Source: Gluconobacter sp. P1C6_b
Lineage (GTDB): Bacteria; Pseudomonadota; Alphaproteobacteria; Acetobacterales; Acetobacteraceae
DNA: 64,000 nucleotides
NCBI RefSeq assembly: GCF_018811945.1
Contig: NZ_JACRVU010000001.1
Location: 133,476-197,475, forward strand
Direction of reading: 5' to 3'
Under the pieces are notes generated by a model. It did no database searches, had not been told where the DNA came from, and saw only the letters and a program-made list of their open reading frames with translations. The position numbers and the translations under genes are program-made. Within the stretch, counting starts at the first letter, position 1. Every line of letters starts with the position of its first letter. Shown piece after piece: positions 45,074 through 52,662 of this stretch.

Positions 45074-45910
45074 TTATCGGGTAATAAACGCCAGAATATC
45101 GGCGTTGATGATGTCTGCATGTGTCGTATGCATGCCATGCGGATAACCGGGATAGATTTTCAGCGTGCTGTCCTGAAGCAGCCTGTCCTGAAGGACAGCC
45201 GCGTTCTGGTAAGGCACGACCTGATCATCATCGCCCTGCAGCACAAGCACCGGCACGGTGATGGCCTTCAGATCCTCGGTCTGGTCCGTTTCGGAGAAGG
45301 CTCTGATACCCTCGTAATGGGCCTTGGCGCTGCCCATCATGCCCTGACGCCACCAGTTGCGGATCGTGCCTTCGGAAACTTCTGCTCCCGTGCGGTTGAA
45401 GCCGTAGAACGGTCCGGTAGGAACATCGAGAAAGAACTGTGCCCGATTGGTTGCCAGTCCGGCCCTCAATCCATCAAGAACTTCGATCGGAGCACCTTCA
45501 GGGCTTCGCTCTGTTTGTACCATCAGAGGGGGCACTGCGCTGATAAGCACAGCTTTGGCAACGCGCCCCTGAGGTTGGCCATATTTTGCGACGTAGCGGG
45601 CCACCTGTCCGCCGCCTGTTGAATGGCCGACATGGATGGCGTTTTTCAGATCGAGATGTTCCACAACGGCCGAGGTGTCGGCCGCGTAATGGTCCATGTC
45701 ATGACCGTCACTCACCTGTGCCGACCTTCCGTGACCGCGACGGTCATGCGCGATGACGCGAAATCCCTTGCTCAGGAAGAACAGCATCTGCGCGTCCCAG
45801 TCATCGGCACTCAGCGGCCAGCCATGATGAAAAACAATCGGCTGGGCATCCTTCGATCCCCAGTCCTTATAGAAAATCTCTACACCGTCAGATGTGGTGA
45901 CAAAGGACAT
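45074..45910 (-). CDS. Alpha/beta hydrolase (non-haem chloroperoxidase/arylesterase group)
   Basis: The 278-residue enzyme matches the chloroperoxidase-like branch: FVTTSDGVEIFYKDWGSKDA, IVFHHGWPLSADDWD, VIAHDRRGHGRS and the nucleophile Ser97 in VGHSTGGGQVARYVA. The acid is in LQGDDDQVVP (about 228) and the His in YPGYPHGMHTTH (about 257). Such enzymes hydrolyse esters and can make peracids in vitro. It is divergent from a MerR regulator, and its promoter carries a perfect dyad. The C-terminal NADILAFITR is normal for the group. Confidence 0.92.
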   Translation of the reverse strand: MSFVTTSDGVEIFYKDWGSKDAQPIVFHHGWPLSADDWDAQMLFFLSKGFRVIAHDRRGHGRSAQVSDGHDMDHYAADTSAVVEHLDLKNAIHVGHSTGGGQVARYVAKYGQPQGRVAKAVLISAVPPLMVQTERSPEGAPIEVLDGLRAGLATNRAQFFLDVPTGPFYGFNRTGAEVSEGTIRNWWRQGMMGSAKAHYEGIRAFSETDQTEDLKAITVPVLVLQGDDDQVVPYQNAAVLQDRLLQDSTLKIYPGYPHGMHTTHADIINADILAFITR

Positions 45911-45957
45911 GATACGCCTCCTGGCTGATCAATAACGGGATACTGGTCAGAACCTAA

Positions 45958-45977
45958 CCTTGAAGCTAACTTCAAGG
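45958..45977. promoter_or_regulatory. MerR-type operator in a 19-base-spaced promoter
   Basis: CCTTGAAG and CTTCAAGG form a perfect inverted repeat with a four-base centre, CTAA. On the minus strand a TTGACC (-35, 45981-45976) and TAGGTT (-10, 45956-45951) bracket it with 19 bases between, the stretched spacing that MerR-family activators need. The site is midway between the hydrolase and MerR genes, so it probably controls both. Confidence 0.7.
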
Positions 45978-46007
45978 TCAAGCTGCGTTCATGACCGGAG
46001 GTAAATC

Positions 46008-46517
46008 GTGAAGATTGGAGAACTGGCACAGCAAAGCGGACTTACGCCCTCGCGCATCCGCTTCTATGAGCAGATTGGCCTCCTGAAGGCGGTCGGGCGT
46101 CGTCCCAACGGATACCGGACCTATCCACCGCAGGCCGTGATGATCCTGGGTCTTATCATTACGGCGCAGCGGGCCGGGTTTACGCTGGACGAAATCCGCA
46201 CCCTGCTACCCTCTGATCTGACGCACTGGGATCATGCTGCGCTGATGGATGCCCTGACACGCAAGATTGCGGATATCGAAGCGCTGCAGGTACGCCTGAC
46301 CCAGAGCAGAGCGCATCTGCTTCGTCTGATTGAGGATATTCAGGCGCGCCCCGACGACATGGACTGTGCAGCCAATGCACATCGTGTCCTGACGAATATG
46401 CTTGCGGAAAACCCTGAAGCCCTCGACGTCACATCAGGCGATATCCGCCTTCTGGATACGAAGGACCGCCGTCAGTCGCTCAGCCCTAGCCGCCGCAAAA
46501 AGACGGCACCCCGTTAA
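46008..46517 (+). CDS. MerR-family transcriptional regulator
   Basis: The 169-residue protein starts MKIGELAQQSGLTPSRIRFY, EQIGLLKAVGRRPNGYRTYP, a canonical MerR winged helix. A coiled-coil dimer helix (ADIEALQVRLTQSRAHLLRL) follows. The C-terminal part has one Cys in DDMDCAANAHR and ends in a basic tail SPSRRKKTAPR. Absence of the Cys set of metal sensors, and its neighbours, suggest a SoxR- or organic-electrophile-type signal; this is inference. The dyad at 45958-45977 is its likely operator. It overlaps the end of the converging DJ-1-type gene by four bases. Confidence 0.9.
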   Translation: MKIGELAQQSGLTPSRIRFYEQIGLLKAVGRRPNGYRTYPPQAVMILGLIITAQRAGFTLDEIRTLLPSDLTHWDHAALMDALTRKIADIEALQVRLTQSRAHLLRLIEDIQARPDDMDCAANAHRVLTNMLAENPEALDVTSGDIRLLDTKDRRQSLSPSRRKKTAPR

Positions 46518-47206
46518 GCCCCATCCAGAAGCGCCACGACTTTCTTGGCCGTCGCCCTGGCAGAAAAGGGGTTCTGCCCTGTGACCAGCCGTCCGTCGGT
46601 CACGACATGGGACATGAATGGCAGGAGTGCCTTTTCGTAAATCGCCCCCCGTGCCTTCACTTTCGCTTCCGCATTATAAGGCACTTCGCGCACAACACCC
46701 GCCAGTCTTTCCTCGGTCCATGAAAAACCGGTGATCTTTCGGCCGGAGACCAGAAAAGAACCGTCCGCACGCCGGATGTTCAGAAGCCCGCAATATCCAT
46801 GACAGACAGCGGATACGATGCCGCCCTTCTCCCAGATCGCGCTGGTGATGGCCTGAAGACCGTCACTGTCCGGGAAGTCCCACATCACGCCGTGACCACC
46901 GGTGAAGTAGATCGCGTCATAATTCTCGGGCCGCACGTCATCAGGGCTTTGCGTAGAGTCCAGCAAAGCCATTCCTGCGGGATCGTTCAGCCATGCCCTG
47001 GCCGACTGATCGCACATGGGCCATTTCAAAGCCTTGGGCTCAAGCGGAACCTTCCCGCCTCGAGGACTGACAATATGCTGTTCAAACCCCCTGGCGGCGA
47101 ACACATCCCAGGCATGTGTCAGTTCCGACAGCCACAATCCGGTAGGATGAGCAGGATTGTCGAAATGAGCGACGTTGGTGGCAACGTGAAGGATACGGCG
47201 GTTCAT
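46514..47206 (-). CDS. DJ-1/PfpI-family protein (Hsp31/glyoxalase III-like)
   Basis: The 230-residue protein has the DJ-1 triad: Glu28 in GLWLSELTHAWDVF, the nucleophile Cys135 and His136 in GIVSAVCHGYCGLLNI. FTGGHGVMWDFPDS and ITGFSWTEER are features of the type-1 glutamine-amidotransferase-like group that acts as glyoxalase III or a chaperone/deglycase. It probably detoxifies methylglyoxal or protects thiols. AAGGGG six bases before ATG 47206 fixes the start; an open frame extends to 47329. Divergent from the epimerase gene. Confidence 0.88.
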   Translation of the reverse strand: MNRRILHVATNVAHFDNPAHPTGLWLSELTHAWDVFAARGFEQHIVSPRGGKVPLEPKALKWPMCDQSARAWLNDPAGMALLDSTQSPDDVRPENYDAIYFTGGHGVMWDFPDSDGLQAITSAIWEKGGIVSAVCHGYCGLLNIRRADGSFLVSGRKITGFSWTEERLAGVVREVPYNAEAKVKARGAIYEKALLPFMSHVVTDGRLVTGQNPFSARATAKKVVALLDGA

Positions 47207-47250
47207 GACTGGCCCCTTTCGTGTGGCAGGGTACTCAAACACCCATCCTG

Positions 47251-47312
47251 TAACGTTCGATCCTGGCTGAAGGTCAATCTCCTGTTTGACCTTAAATCTG
47301 ACTCGAACGTTA
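47251..47312. promoter_or_regulatory. Concentric inverted repeats in a divergent promoter
   Basis: Two inverted repeats share one centre (47281.5). The outer pair is TAACGTTCGA (47251-47260) with TCGAACGTTA (47303-47312), ten of ten; the inner pair is AAGGTCAA (47270-47277) with TTGACCTT (47286-47293), eight of eight. Each inner arm supplies TTGACC as a -35, with GTTACA or GTTAAG 17 bases further out as a weak -10 for the DJ-1 and epimerase genes. A symmetric regulator or a pair of dimers probably binds here. Confidence 0.65.
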
Positions 47313-47357
47313 AGCTGCATATCCCTCATCTGTCAGACAACGCAGAGGCTAAGACAT

Positions 47358-48290
47358 ATGCAAACAATTCTTGGCGCGAACGGTCAGATCGCCACCGAAC
47401 TGGCGCAGAGCCTGCATCATGATCATACGCGTGACCTGCGTCTGGTGAGCCGCAATCCCCGCAAGGTCAATGAAGACGATGCTGTTATGGCTGCGGACCT
47501 GATGGACGTCCGACAGACCACCGAAGCGGTGAAAGGCAGCGACATCGTCTATTTCACAGCTGGTCTGCCTCCGGACAGCAAACTCTGGGAAGACCGGTTT
47601 CCCATCATGCTGAAGAATGCTTTGCAGGCCTGCCGGACTGCTGGCGCGAGCTTTGCCTATTTCGACAATACCTACATGTATCCGCAGGACAGTCAGCTTC
47701 AGACGGAAGAAACCCGCTTCGCGGCCGTTGGCCGGAAAGGTCGGGTCCGCGCCGCAATGGCCTCCATGGTGCTGGAAGAAATGGCGCGGGGAGACATTCC
47801 CGTGCTCATCGCCCGCGCACCGGAATTCTATGGTCCGGGGAAAACACAGAGCTTCACCAATGCCCTGATCATCGACAGGCTGAAAACCGGAAAAAGGCCT
47901 CTGGTTCCTGTCCGTGACGATACACGCCGCACTCTCATCTGGACGCCGGATGCAAGCCGTGCGCTGGCAATGCTGGGCAATACACCGGCTGCTTTCGGGC
48001 AGACCTGGCACCTGCCATGCTGTGATGATCGGCCGACCTATAAGACATTTGTCGCCATGGCGAGCAGAGTTTTCGGACGGACGCCTTCCTATTCGCTCCT
48101 CGGAAAGTGGCCGCTGATCATGGCGGGCATTTTTTCAAAGCAGATACGGGAGATCAGGGAACTGCTCCCGCGTTATGAACAGGACAATCTTTTTGATTCA
48201 GCGAAATTCAAGCGTCATTTTCCGGAATTTTCTGTCACGACGTATGAAAAAGGGCTGGAACTGATCGGGAGGGAGCGGAAAGACAGATAA
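47358..48290 (+). CDS. NAD(P)-dependent epimerase/reductase (extended or atypical SDR)
   Basis: The 310-residue protein begins MQTILGANGQIATELAQSLH, a Rossmann motif (GANGQIA) of the atypical SDR kind, followed by LRLVSRNPRKV and VYFTAGLP. SFAYFDNTYMYPQ places a Tyr region near residue 110, and LIARAPEFYGPGK is the family's conserved strand. NmrA-like or epimerase activity is possible; substrate is unknown. ATG 47358 has GAGG ten bases upstream. It is divergent from the DJ-1-type gene and ends before a strong terminator. Confidence 0.82.
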   Translation: MQTILGANGQIATELAQSLHHDHTRDLRLVSRNPRKVNEDDAVMAADLMDVRQTTEAVKGSDIVYFTAGLPPDSKLWEDRFPIMLKNALQACRTAGASFAYFDNTYMYPQDSQLQTEETRFAAVGRKGRVRAAMASMVLEEMARGDIPVLIARAPEFYGPGKTQSFTNALIIDRLKTGKRPLVPVRDDTRRTLIWTPDASRALAMLGNTPAAFGQTWHLPCCDDRPTYKTFVAMASRVFGRTPSYSLLGKWPLIMAGIFSKQIREIRELLPRYEQDNLFDSAKFKRHFPEFSVTTYEKGLELIGRERKDR

Positions 48291-48340
48291 CGCCTTCCGT
48301 TCCTCTCCAACAGCCATGCTGATGAGACGTATGATCAAAT

Positions 48341-48377
48341 AAAAAAGGCCCCTTCCCGAAGGAAGGAGCCTTTTTTT
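48341..48377. terminator. Bidirectional rho-independent terminator
   Basis: AAAAAAGGC, CCTTCC, a CGAA loop, GGAAGG and GCCTTTTTT pair with one internal mismatch. A- and T-tracts on both sides make it work for the epimerase gene and the converging gene at 48390. Confidence 0.92.
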
Positions 48378-48389
48378 GAAAAGCGGCGC

Positions 48390-48914
48390 TCATTCACCCT
48401 TGAGGCGTGAATTGCACTGCGACCAGTAGCCGCCGCCCTTCTGGATCCATTTCAGCGAACCGTTTCCGCCGTTCGCCTTGTTGGCGTTGTACTGGGCCAC
48501 GCAGGTCTTCTGACGGGCCCTGCCAGCGGAGAGCTTGCTGAACTCCGGCGAGATGGCCGTCGGGAACACGACATTGCCAGACGAAGCAACCGCGGCCTTG
48601 GGTGCGATAGGAGCCTTTGTCGCGGCAGGAGAAGAGTCCGACGCTGCGGCGCTGGTTGAAGCAGCGGGGGTTGCCGCAGCGGTCGGGGCAGTTTCAGCCG
48701 CGGCGGCCGGAGCGGCGGCAGCCTTGGTCGTTTCGCCACAGCTGGCAGCCTTGAAGGCCTTGTAGGACTGGCCGTTCAGGGAACCGTTCTGCTTGGCCGT
48801 CTTGAATGCAGCGTGGCATTCCTTGGCCGTCATGGCATGCGCGGGGGCAACGCTCAGCCCGGCGGCCAGAAGTGCCGCGAGGGAGAGGCCGGAAAAGGCT
48901 TTTGTAAACGTCAT
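48390..48914 (-). CDS. Exported protein with two Cys modules and an Ala-rich linker
   Basis: The 174-residue product has a signal peptide (FSGLSLAALLAAGLSVAPAH). Residues about 28-62 (ECHAAFKTAKQNGSLNGQSY, KAFKAASCG) form a small helical Cys pair, somewhat like PsiF-type modules. A low-complexity Ala/Pro/Thr linker follows (about 63-115). The C-terminal 50 residues (KTCVAQYNANKANGG, then KGGGYWSQCNSRL) form a second Cys pair. It is probably periplasmic and disulfide-bonded. Function is unknown. It lies 72 bases after amtB on the same strand. Confidence 0.7.
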   Translation of the reverse strand: MTFTKAFSGLSLAALLAAGLSVAPAHAMTAKECHAAFKTAKQNGSLNGQSYKAFKAASCGETTKAAAAPAAAAETAPTAAATPAASTSAAASDSSPAATKAPIAPKAAVASSGNVVFPTAISPEFSKLSAGRARQKTCVAQYNANKANGGNGSLKWIQKGGGYWSQCNSRLKGE

Positions 48915-48986
48915 ACAGAAAGAACCTTCATTCTGAAATCGGCGGGAGAAAACAGCCCCCGCAGCGTAACCGCCCGATGGGCGCAG

Positions 48987-50345
48987 TCAGTTGATGCGCT
49001 CACCATGCAGAACCATGTCGAGACCTTCAAGCTCCTCTTCCGGCGAGACCCGCAGGCCCATCACCAGATCCAGAACCTTCAGGATCAGCGTCGTCATGAT
49101 AACACACCAGACCACGGTCACACCCACGGCCTCTGCCTGTGCAATCACCTGATGGACGCTGGCAACCGTCCCTTCGGGGTTGGAAGCCGAGGCGGATAGT
49201 GGACCATAGGCGAAAGCACCGGTCAGGATGGCGCCGATGATGCCGCCCGTACCGTGAACGCCGAACGCATCGAGACTGTCATCATAATTGAAGCGGTGCT
49301 TGAGCCAGGTGGCGCTCCAGAAGCATCCCGCACCGGCGATCAGACCGATGAGGACCGCGCTGCCCGGCAGGACGAACCCTGCGGCCGGCGTGATGGCGAC
49401 CAGACCGGCCACCGCACCCGAGATGATGCCCAGAGCCGTTGGCTTGCCCGTGCGCGCCCATTCGACGACCATCCAGGCCACGCCGCCCGCTGCCGCAGCG
49501 ACCTGCGTCGTCAGCATGGCCATGCCCGCACGGCCATTGGCGCCCAGTGCGGAGCCGGCGTTGAAGCCGAACCAGCCAACCCAGAGCAGGGATGCGCCGA
49601 TGATGGCGTAGGTCAGGTTGAACGGAGACAGGTCTTCGGTCCCAAGGCCCTTGCGGCGCCCGAGAACGATCGCGCAGACCAGACCGGCCACACCGGAATT
49701 GATGTGCACGACCGTACCACCGGCGAAGTCCACCGCACCAAGCCCTGCGACCCAGCCCGTCGGGCTCCAGACCCAGTGCGCAACCGGCGCATAGACCAGC
49801 AGCAGCCAAGCCACCGTGAAGACACACATGGAGGAGAACTTCATGCGCTCCGCATAGGCGCCGGTGATGAGCGCCGGGGTGATGACGGCAAACGTCATCT
49901 GGAACATCATGTAGACGCTCTCGGGGATCGTCATCGGCACGGCAGCGGGCGTGCCCGCACCGAGTGTGAAGGCGGAATCAACACCTTCATGGAAGTTGTC
50001 CGCCACACCCCGCAGCAGAACGCGGGACAGATCCCCGATCCAGGGCGATCCGGTCGCGAACGCCAGACTGTAGCCCGCGACCATCCAGACCAGACTGCCG
50101 ATGCAGCAGATCATGAAGGACTGGATCAGCGTCGCCAGTACGTTCTTCTTACGGACCATGCCGCCATAGAACAGCGCCAGACCAGGAATGGTCATCATCA
50201 GCACAAAAGCCGTGCTGACGAGCATCCAGGCCGTATCACCCGTATCGATAGGTGCGGCGGCCGGAGCCGCCTGAGCGAGCGCAGGGAGAATGGCGGTGCC
50301 GGCTGCGATGGAAAACGCGGCGCGCTTCAGCGCACAGGCGGCCAT
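48987..50345 (-). CDS. amtB: Ammonium transporter AmtB
   Basis: The 452-residue channel has a leader (KRAAFSIAAGTAILPALAQA), then eleven membrane segments. Characteristic parts are GLALFYGGMVRKKNVLATLI, VDFAGGTVVHINSGVAGLV with the first pore His, WVGWFGFNAGSALGANGRAG and DAFGVHGTGGIIGAILTGAF with the second pore His. It brings in ammonium and is blocked by GlnK. It starts on the last base of the glnK stop (TGATG), the usual glnK-amtB pair. Confidence 0.96.
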   Translation of the reverse strand: MAACALKRAAFSIAAGTAILPALAQAAPAAAPIDTGDTAWMLVSTAFVLMMTIPGLALFYGGMVRKKNVLATLIQSFMICCIGSLVWMVAGYSLAFATGSPWIGDLSRVLLRGVADNFHEGVDSAFTLGAGTPAAVPMTIPESVYMMFQMTFAVITPALITGAYAERMKFSSMCVFTVAWLLLVYAPVAHWVWSPTGWVAGLGAVDFAGGTVVHINSGVAGLVCAIVLGRRKGLGTEDLSPFNLTYAIIGASLLWVGWFGFNAGSALGANGRAGMAMLTTQVAAAAGGVAWMVVEWARTGKPTALGIISGAVAGLVAITPAAGFVLPGSAVLIGLIAGAGCFWSATWLKHRFNYDDSLDAFGVHGTGGIIGAILTGAFAYGPLSASASNPEGTVASVHQVIAQAEAVGVTVVWCVIMTTLILKVLDLVMGLRVSPEEELEGLDMVLHGERIN

Positions 50346-50692
50346 CAGAGAGCGCCCTCGCCGGTTTCTCCCGTACGGATCCGGATAAGCTGGTCGAGGC
50401 TGGAGACCATGATCTTGCCGTCACCGATCTTGCCGGTGCGGGCTGCGGTCATGATGGCCTCGATCACGTCCTCGGCGATCGTGTCGGAAACAGCGACCTC
50501 GATCTTGAGCTTGGGCAGGAAGCTGACGTGGTACTCGGCACCGCGGTAGATTTCGGTCTGGCCCTTCTGGCGGCCAAAACCCTTGACCTCGGTAACAGTC
50601 AGGCCCTGCACCCCAAGCGGGGTCAGGGCTTCGCGGACGTCATCAAGCTTGAACGGTTTGATGATGGCAGTAACGAGCTTCACGAACGGCAT
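50345..50692 (-). CDS. glnK: Nitrogen regulatory P-II protein GlnK
   Basis: The 115-residue trimeric signal protein reads [20 protein letters not shown], and the T-loop [20 protein letters not shown] contains the uridylylation Tyr54. The signature [11 protein letters not shown] follows. It senses ATP/ADP and 2-oxoglutarate and gates AmtB. ATG 50692 is preceded by GAGG; a start at 50713 would add seven residues with no relatives. Pairing with amtB supports GlnK over GlnB. Confidence 0.95.
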   Translation of the reverse strand: MPFVKLVTAIIKPFKLDDVREALTPLGVQGLTVTEVKGFGRQKGQTEIYRGAEYHVSFLPKLKIEVAVSDTIAEDVIEAIMTAARTGKIGDGKIMVSSLDQLIRIRTGETGEGAL

Positions 50693-50701
50693 ATCCTCGT
50701 T

Positions 50702-50770
50702 GCGGTCTGGCAATCTGTATCAGAGTATGCCCCAGATCATGCCAGTCTCATAATGATATTGGCAGACCGC
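50702..50770. promoter_or_regulatory. Long inverted repeat around the glnK promoter region
   Basis: GCGGTCTGGCAAT at 50702-50714 and ATTGGCAGACCGC at 50758-50770 are inverted copies matching at 12 of 13 bases, 43 bases apart. They flank the segment where the glnK-amtB promoter should lie. A sigma-54 site could not be confirmed: TGGCAT-GATCT-GGGGCA nearby has the wrong spacing. Confidence 0.45.
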
Positions 50771-50830
50771 CCATGCCGTTTTCGCCGAAATTTTCCTGAA
50801 CGCGGGATGCTGTTGCCCAAACGCGTCTCC

Positions 50831-52054
50831 TCAGGAGCGTCCGGACGTCGCTGCGGGAGGAGAAGCCGGCATGTCCGGGCCGCGATAGGGGCCATCCTGC
50901 GGACGGTTGACCGGTGGGGCGACCAGATTATCCGGCCAGGGGTTCTGGTCCGGCGTCCCGGAGACAATGGCAGTGCGGCCACGCGGCAGACATTCCGGCA
51001 TTTCCGTGCGCAGACGGCGCAGCATGCGCTCACGGATGTCGCAGCCCAGATTCCACATCCCGTTCGCATCCGCAGCACCCGCGATCAGCCGGATGGAAAT
51101 GACCTGTGCATTGCTGTCCGCGATCTGGCAGCCGATGGAGGTCTTGTCCTGATCCCAGTCCGGGCACTTGGCGAGTTCCTCGAAATAGATCTCCCGCAGG
51201 CGTTCGACCGGCGTCTGATAGTCCAGCCACAGGAACAGCGAACAGATCAGAGACGGTGAGCTGTGCGTCCAGTTCTGGAACGGATTTTCAAGGAAGTACG
51301 AGATCGGCACGATGTAACGGCGGCGGTCCCAGGTGCGCAGGACGACATAGGTCGCGTTGATTTCCTCAACCCAGGCCCAGTCCCCGTTCAGGATAAGCAT
51401 GTCTTCCATGCGGATCGGCTGGGTCACGGCAATCTGGATGCCTGCAATCAGGTTCGACAGGGCCGGACGGGCGGACAGACCGACGATCAGGGAAGCAGCA
51501 CCGGCGGACGCAAACAGCGAGACGCCGAATTTCTGCACCGAATGGAACACCATCAGCGAGGACGCGACCGTCAGCACGCCGAACGAGATCTCAATCAGCC
51601 GCCGCAGGACGCGGATCTGCGTCTGGTGCGAACGCGCGGTGATGTCGTCCGTGTGTTCCTTGGCCGTGATGCGATTAAGGTACTGATCCGTCAGCAGACG
51701 GAACGTCTTGATGATGCCGAAACCGAGATTGAGGATGAACAGGCACAGGAACGCCTGTTCCAGAAAGGTCATCGTCGCGGAGGTGAAGCCGGTCGTGGCC
51801 TGAAGGGCGGCACTGGCCGCGATGATCATCAGGAAGTTACGGATGGTCGTCCGCAGGCGCGCGATGATCGCATGAATGAACTGGATGCGGCGCAGGCCCG
51901 GCAGCCGTGGCAGGGCTTCCGTAATGACACGGCTGAACAGCAGCGCAATTCCCGCCGCCAGAAGCAGCAGGAGGATCGAACCCAGCGGAGCGGGAAGCCA
52001 GCTCAGAAGATTCCCGACCCGGCTCATGGAATTGACGTAGGAATGTTCGATCAT
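50831..52054 (-). CDS. MscS-family mechanosensitive ion channel
   Basis: The 407-residue protein has about five membrane segments (near 23-43, 75-95, 102-120, 155-175 and 180-215). The pore helix region reads SLFASAGAASLIVGLSARPA, LSNLIAGIQIAVTQPIRMED, the MscS TM3 and the start of its beta domain. The remainder is the cytoplasmic cage, ending in a Pro-rich tail (NRPQDGPYRGPDMPASPPAA). It opens on osmotic down-shock. The two extra N-terminal helices make it closer to mid-size MscS relatives than to E. coli MscS itself. Confidence 0.92.
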   Translation of the reverse strand: MIEHSYVNSMSRVGNLLSWLPAPLGSILLLLLAAGIALLFSRVITEALPRLPGLRRIQFIHAIIARLRTTIRNFLMIIAASAALQATTGFTSATMTFLEQAFLCLFILNLGFGIIKTFRLLTDQYLNRITAKEHTDDITARSHQTQIRVLRRLIEISFGVLTVASSLMVFHSVQKFGVSLFASAGAASLIVGLSARPALSNLIAGIQIAVTQPIRMEDMLILNGDWAWVEEINATYVVLRTWDRRRYIVPISYFLENPFQNWTHSSPSLICSLFLWLDYQTPVERLREIYFEELAKCPDWDQDKTSIGCQIADSNAQVISIRLIAGAADANGMWNLGCDIRERMLRRLRTEMPECLPRGRTAIVSGTPDQNPWPDNLVAPPVNRPQDGPYRGPDMPASPPAATSGRS

Positions 52055-52398
52055 GCGCTGTTCGGTGCCCTTTCCTCTGCATATTCAAAGTCTGTCCCTT
52101 CCCGGCACGCTGTCAGGAAAGGGAGATGTGCGGCAGAGGCTCAGGCCTTTCTTCCGCGGACGGTCATGCTGACGCAGGACAGAACATCAGGGGGAATGAA
52201 TTGTTCCCTGCCTTCCGGGCATCATGCGAAATTACCGGAAGAAAAATTTCTCCCGCAGGATGACAGTGAAGCACAGCAATGGCTACCTGAGTAAAATTTT
52301 CTTGGCGCGGACGCTTTCGGCATCATGATTGACTTCGAAAAACCGTACCTCCCGTCGCCTCTCTTTAACGCTATAGTTTGCAGATTTCCGGAGTGCCC
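52055..52398. other. Intergenic region between mscS-like gene and the frameshifted remnant
   Basis: These 344 bases hold no convincing gene. They should contain the minus-strand promoter of the MscS gene and a plus-strand promoter for the remnant or the hydroxylase. A TTGACT (52329-52334) and a TATAGT (52372-52377) occur but are 37 bases apart, too far to form one promoter. Confidence 0.45.
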
Positions 52399-52607
52399 AT
52401 GGGTTATGACCTCAGTATTACCCGAGCCCCATCTGGACAGGACGCACGGGCCGTAGCCTGACGCTGGAAGAACGGTTTGACGTCATCCAGCGCGATGAAG
52501 AGCTCTGCTTCGCCCTCTCCTCAGACCCTCGGAAGTCTCCGGCCCGCCTGTTTCATCGGGCCGCTCTGGCATTGCTGCAGTTGAAGCTGGCGCGCTGCGG
52601 GTCGTAA
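52399..52607 (+). pseudogene. Frameshifted remnant of a small MxYDLxITRA-type gene
   Basis: A well-placed GGAG precedes ATG 52399, which encodes MGYDLSITRAP and stops at 52461 after 20 codons. The same coding sense resumes in another frame: IWTGRTGRSLTLEERFDVIQ, RDEELCFALSSDPRKSP and on to TAA 52605-52607. The MxYDLxITRA start and a following LTLEEW/RxxVIxxDxEL segment belong together in small cytosolic proteins I recognise by pattern only. One frameshift near 52430-52450 would explain the break. The last part has also lost the usual C-terminus. It might be a sequencing error instead of true decay. Confidence 0.55.
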
Positions 52608-52662
52608 CGCGCGCCGCCCCCTTCCGCTCAAACCGTCGCAGGAGTAGGACAGGGGCAGGGAG

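Noticed and set aside
50738-50756. Possible sigma-54 promoter of glnK (TGGCAT near GGGGCA, minus strand)
   Set aside because: The GG-to-GC distance is one base too long and the -12 element lacks TTGC.
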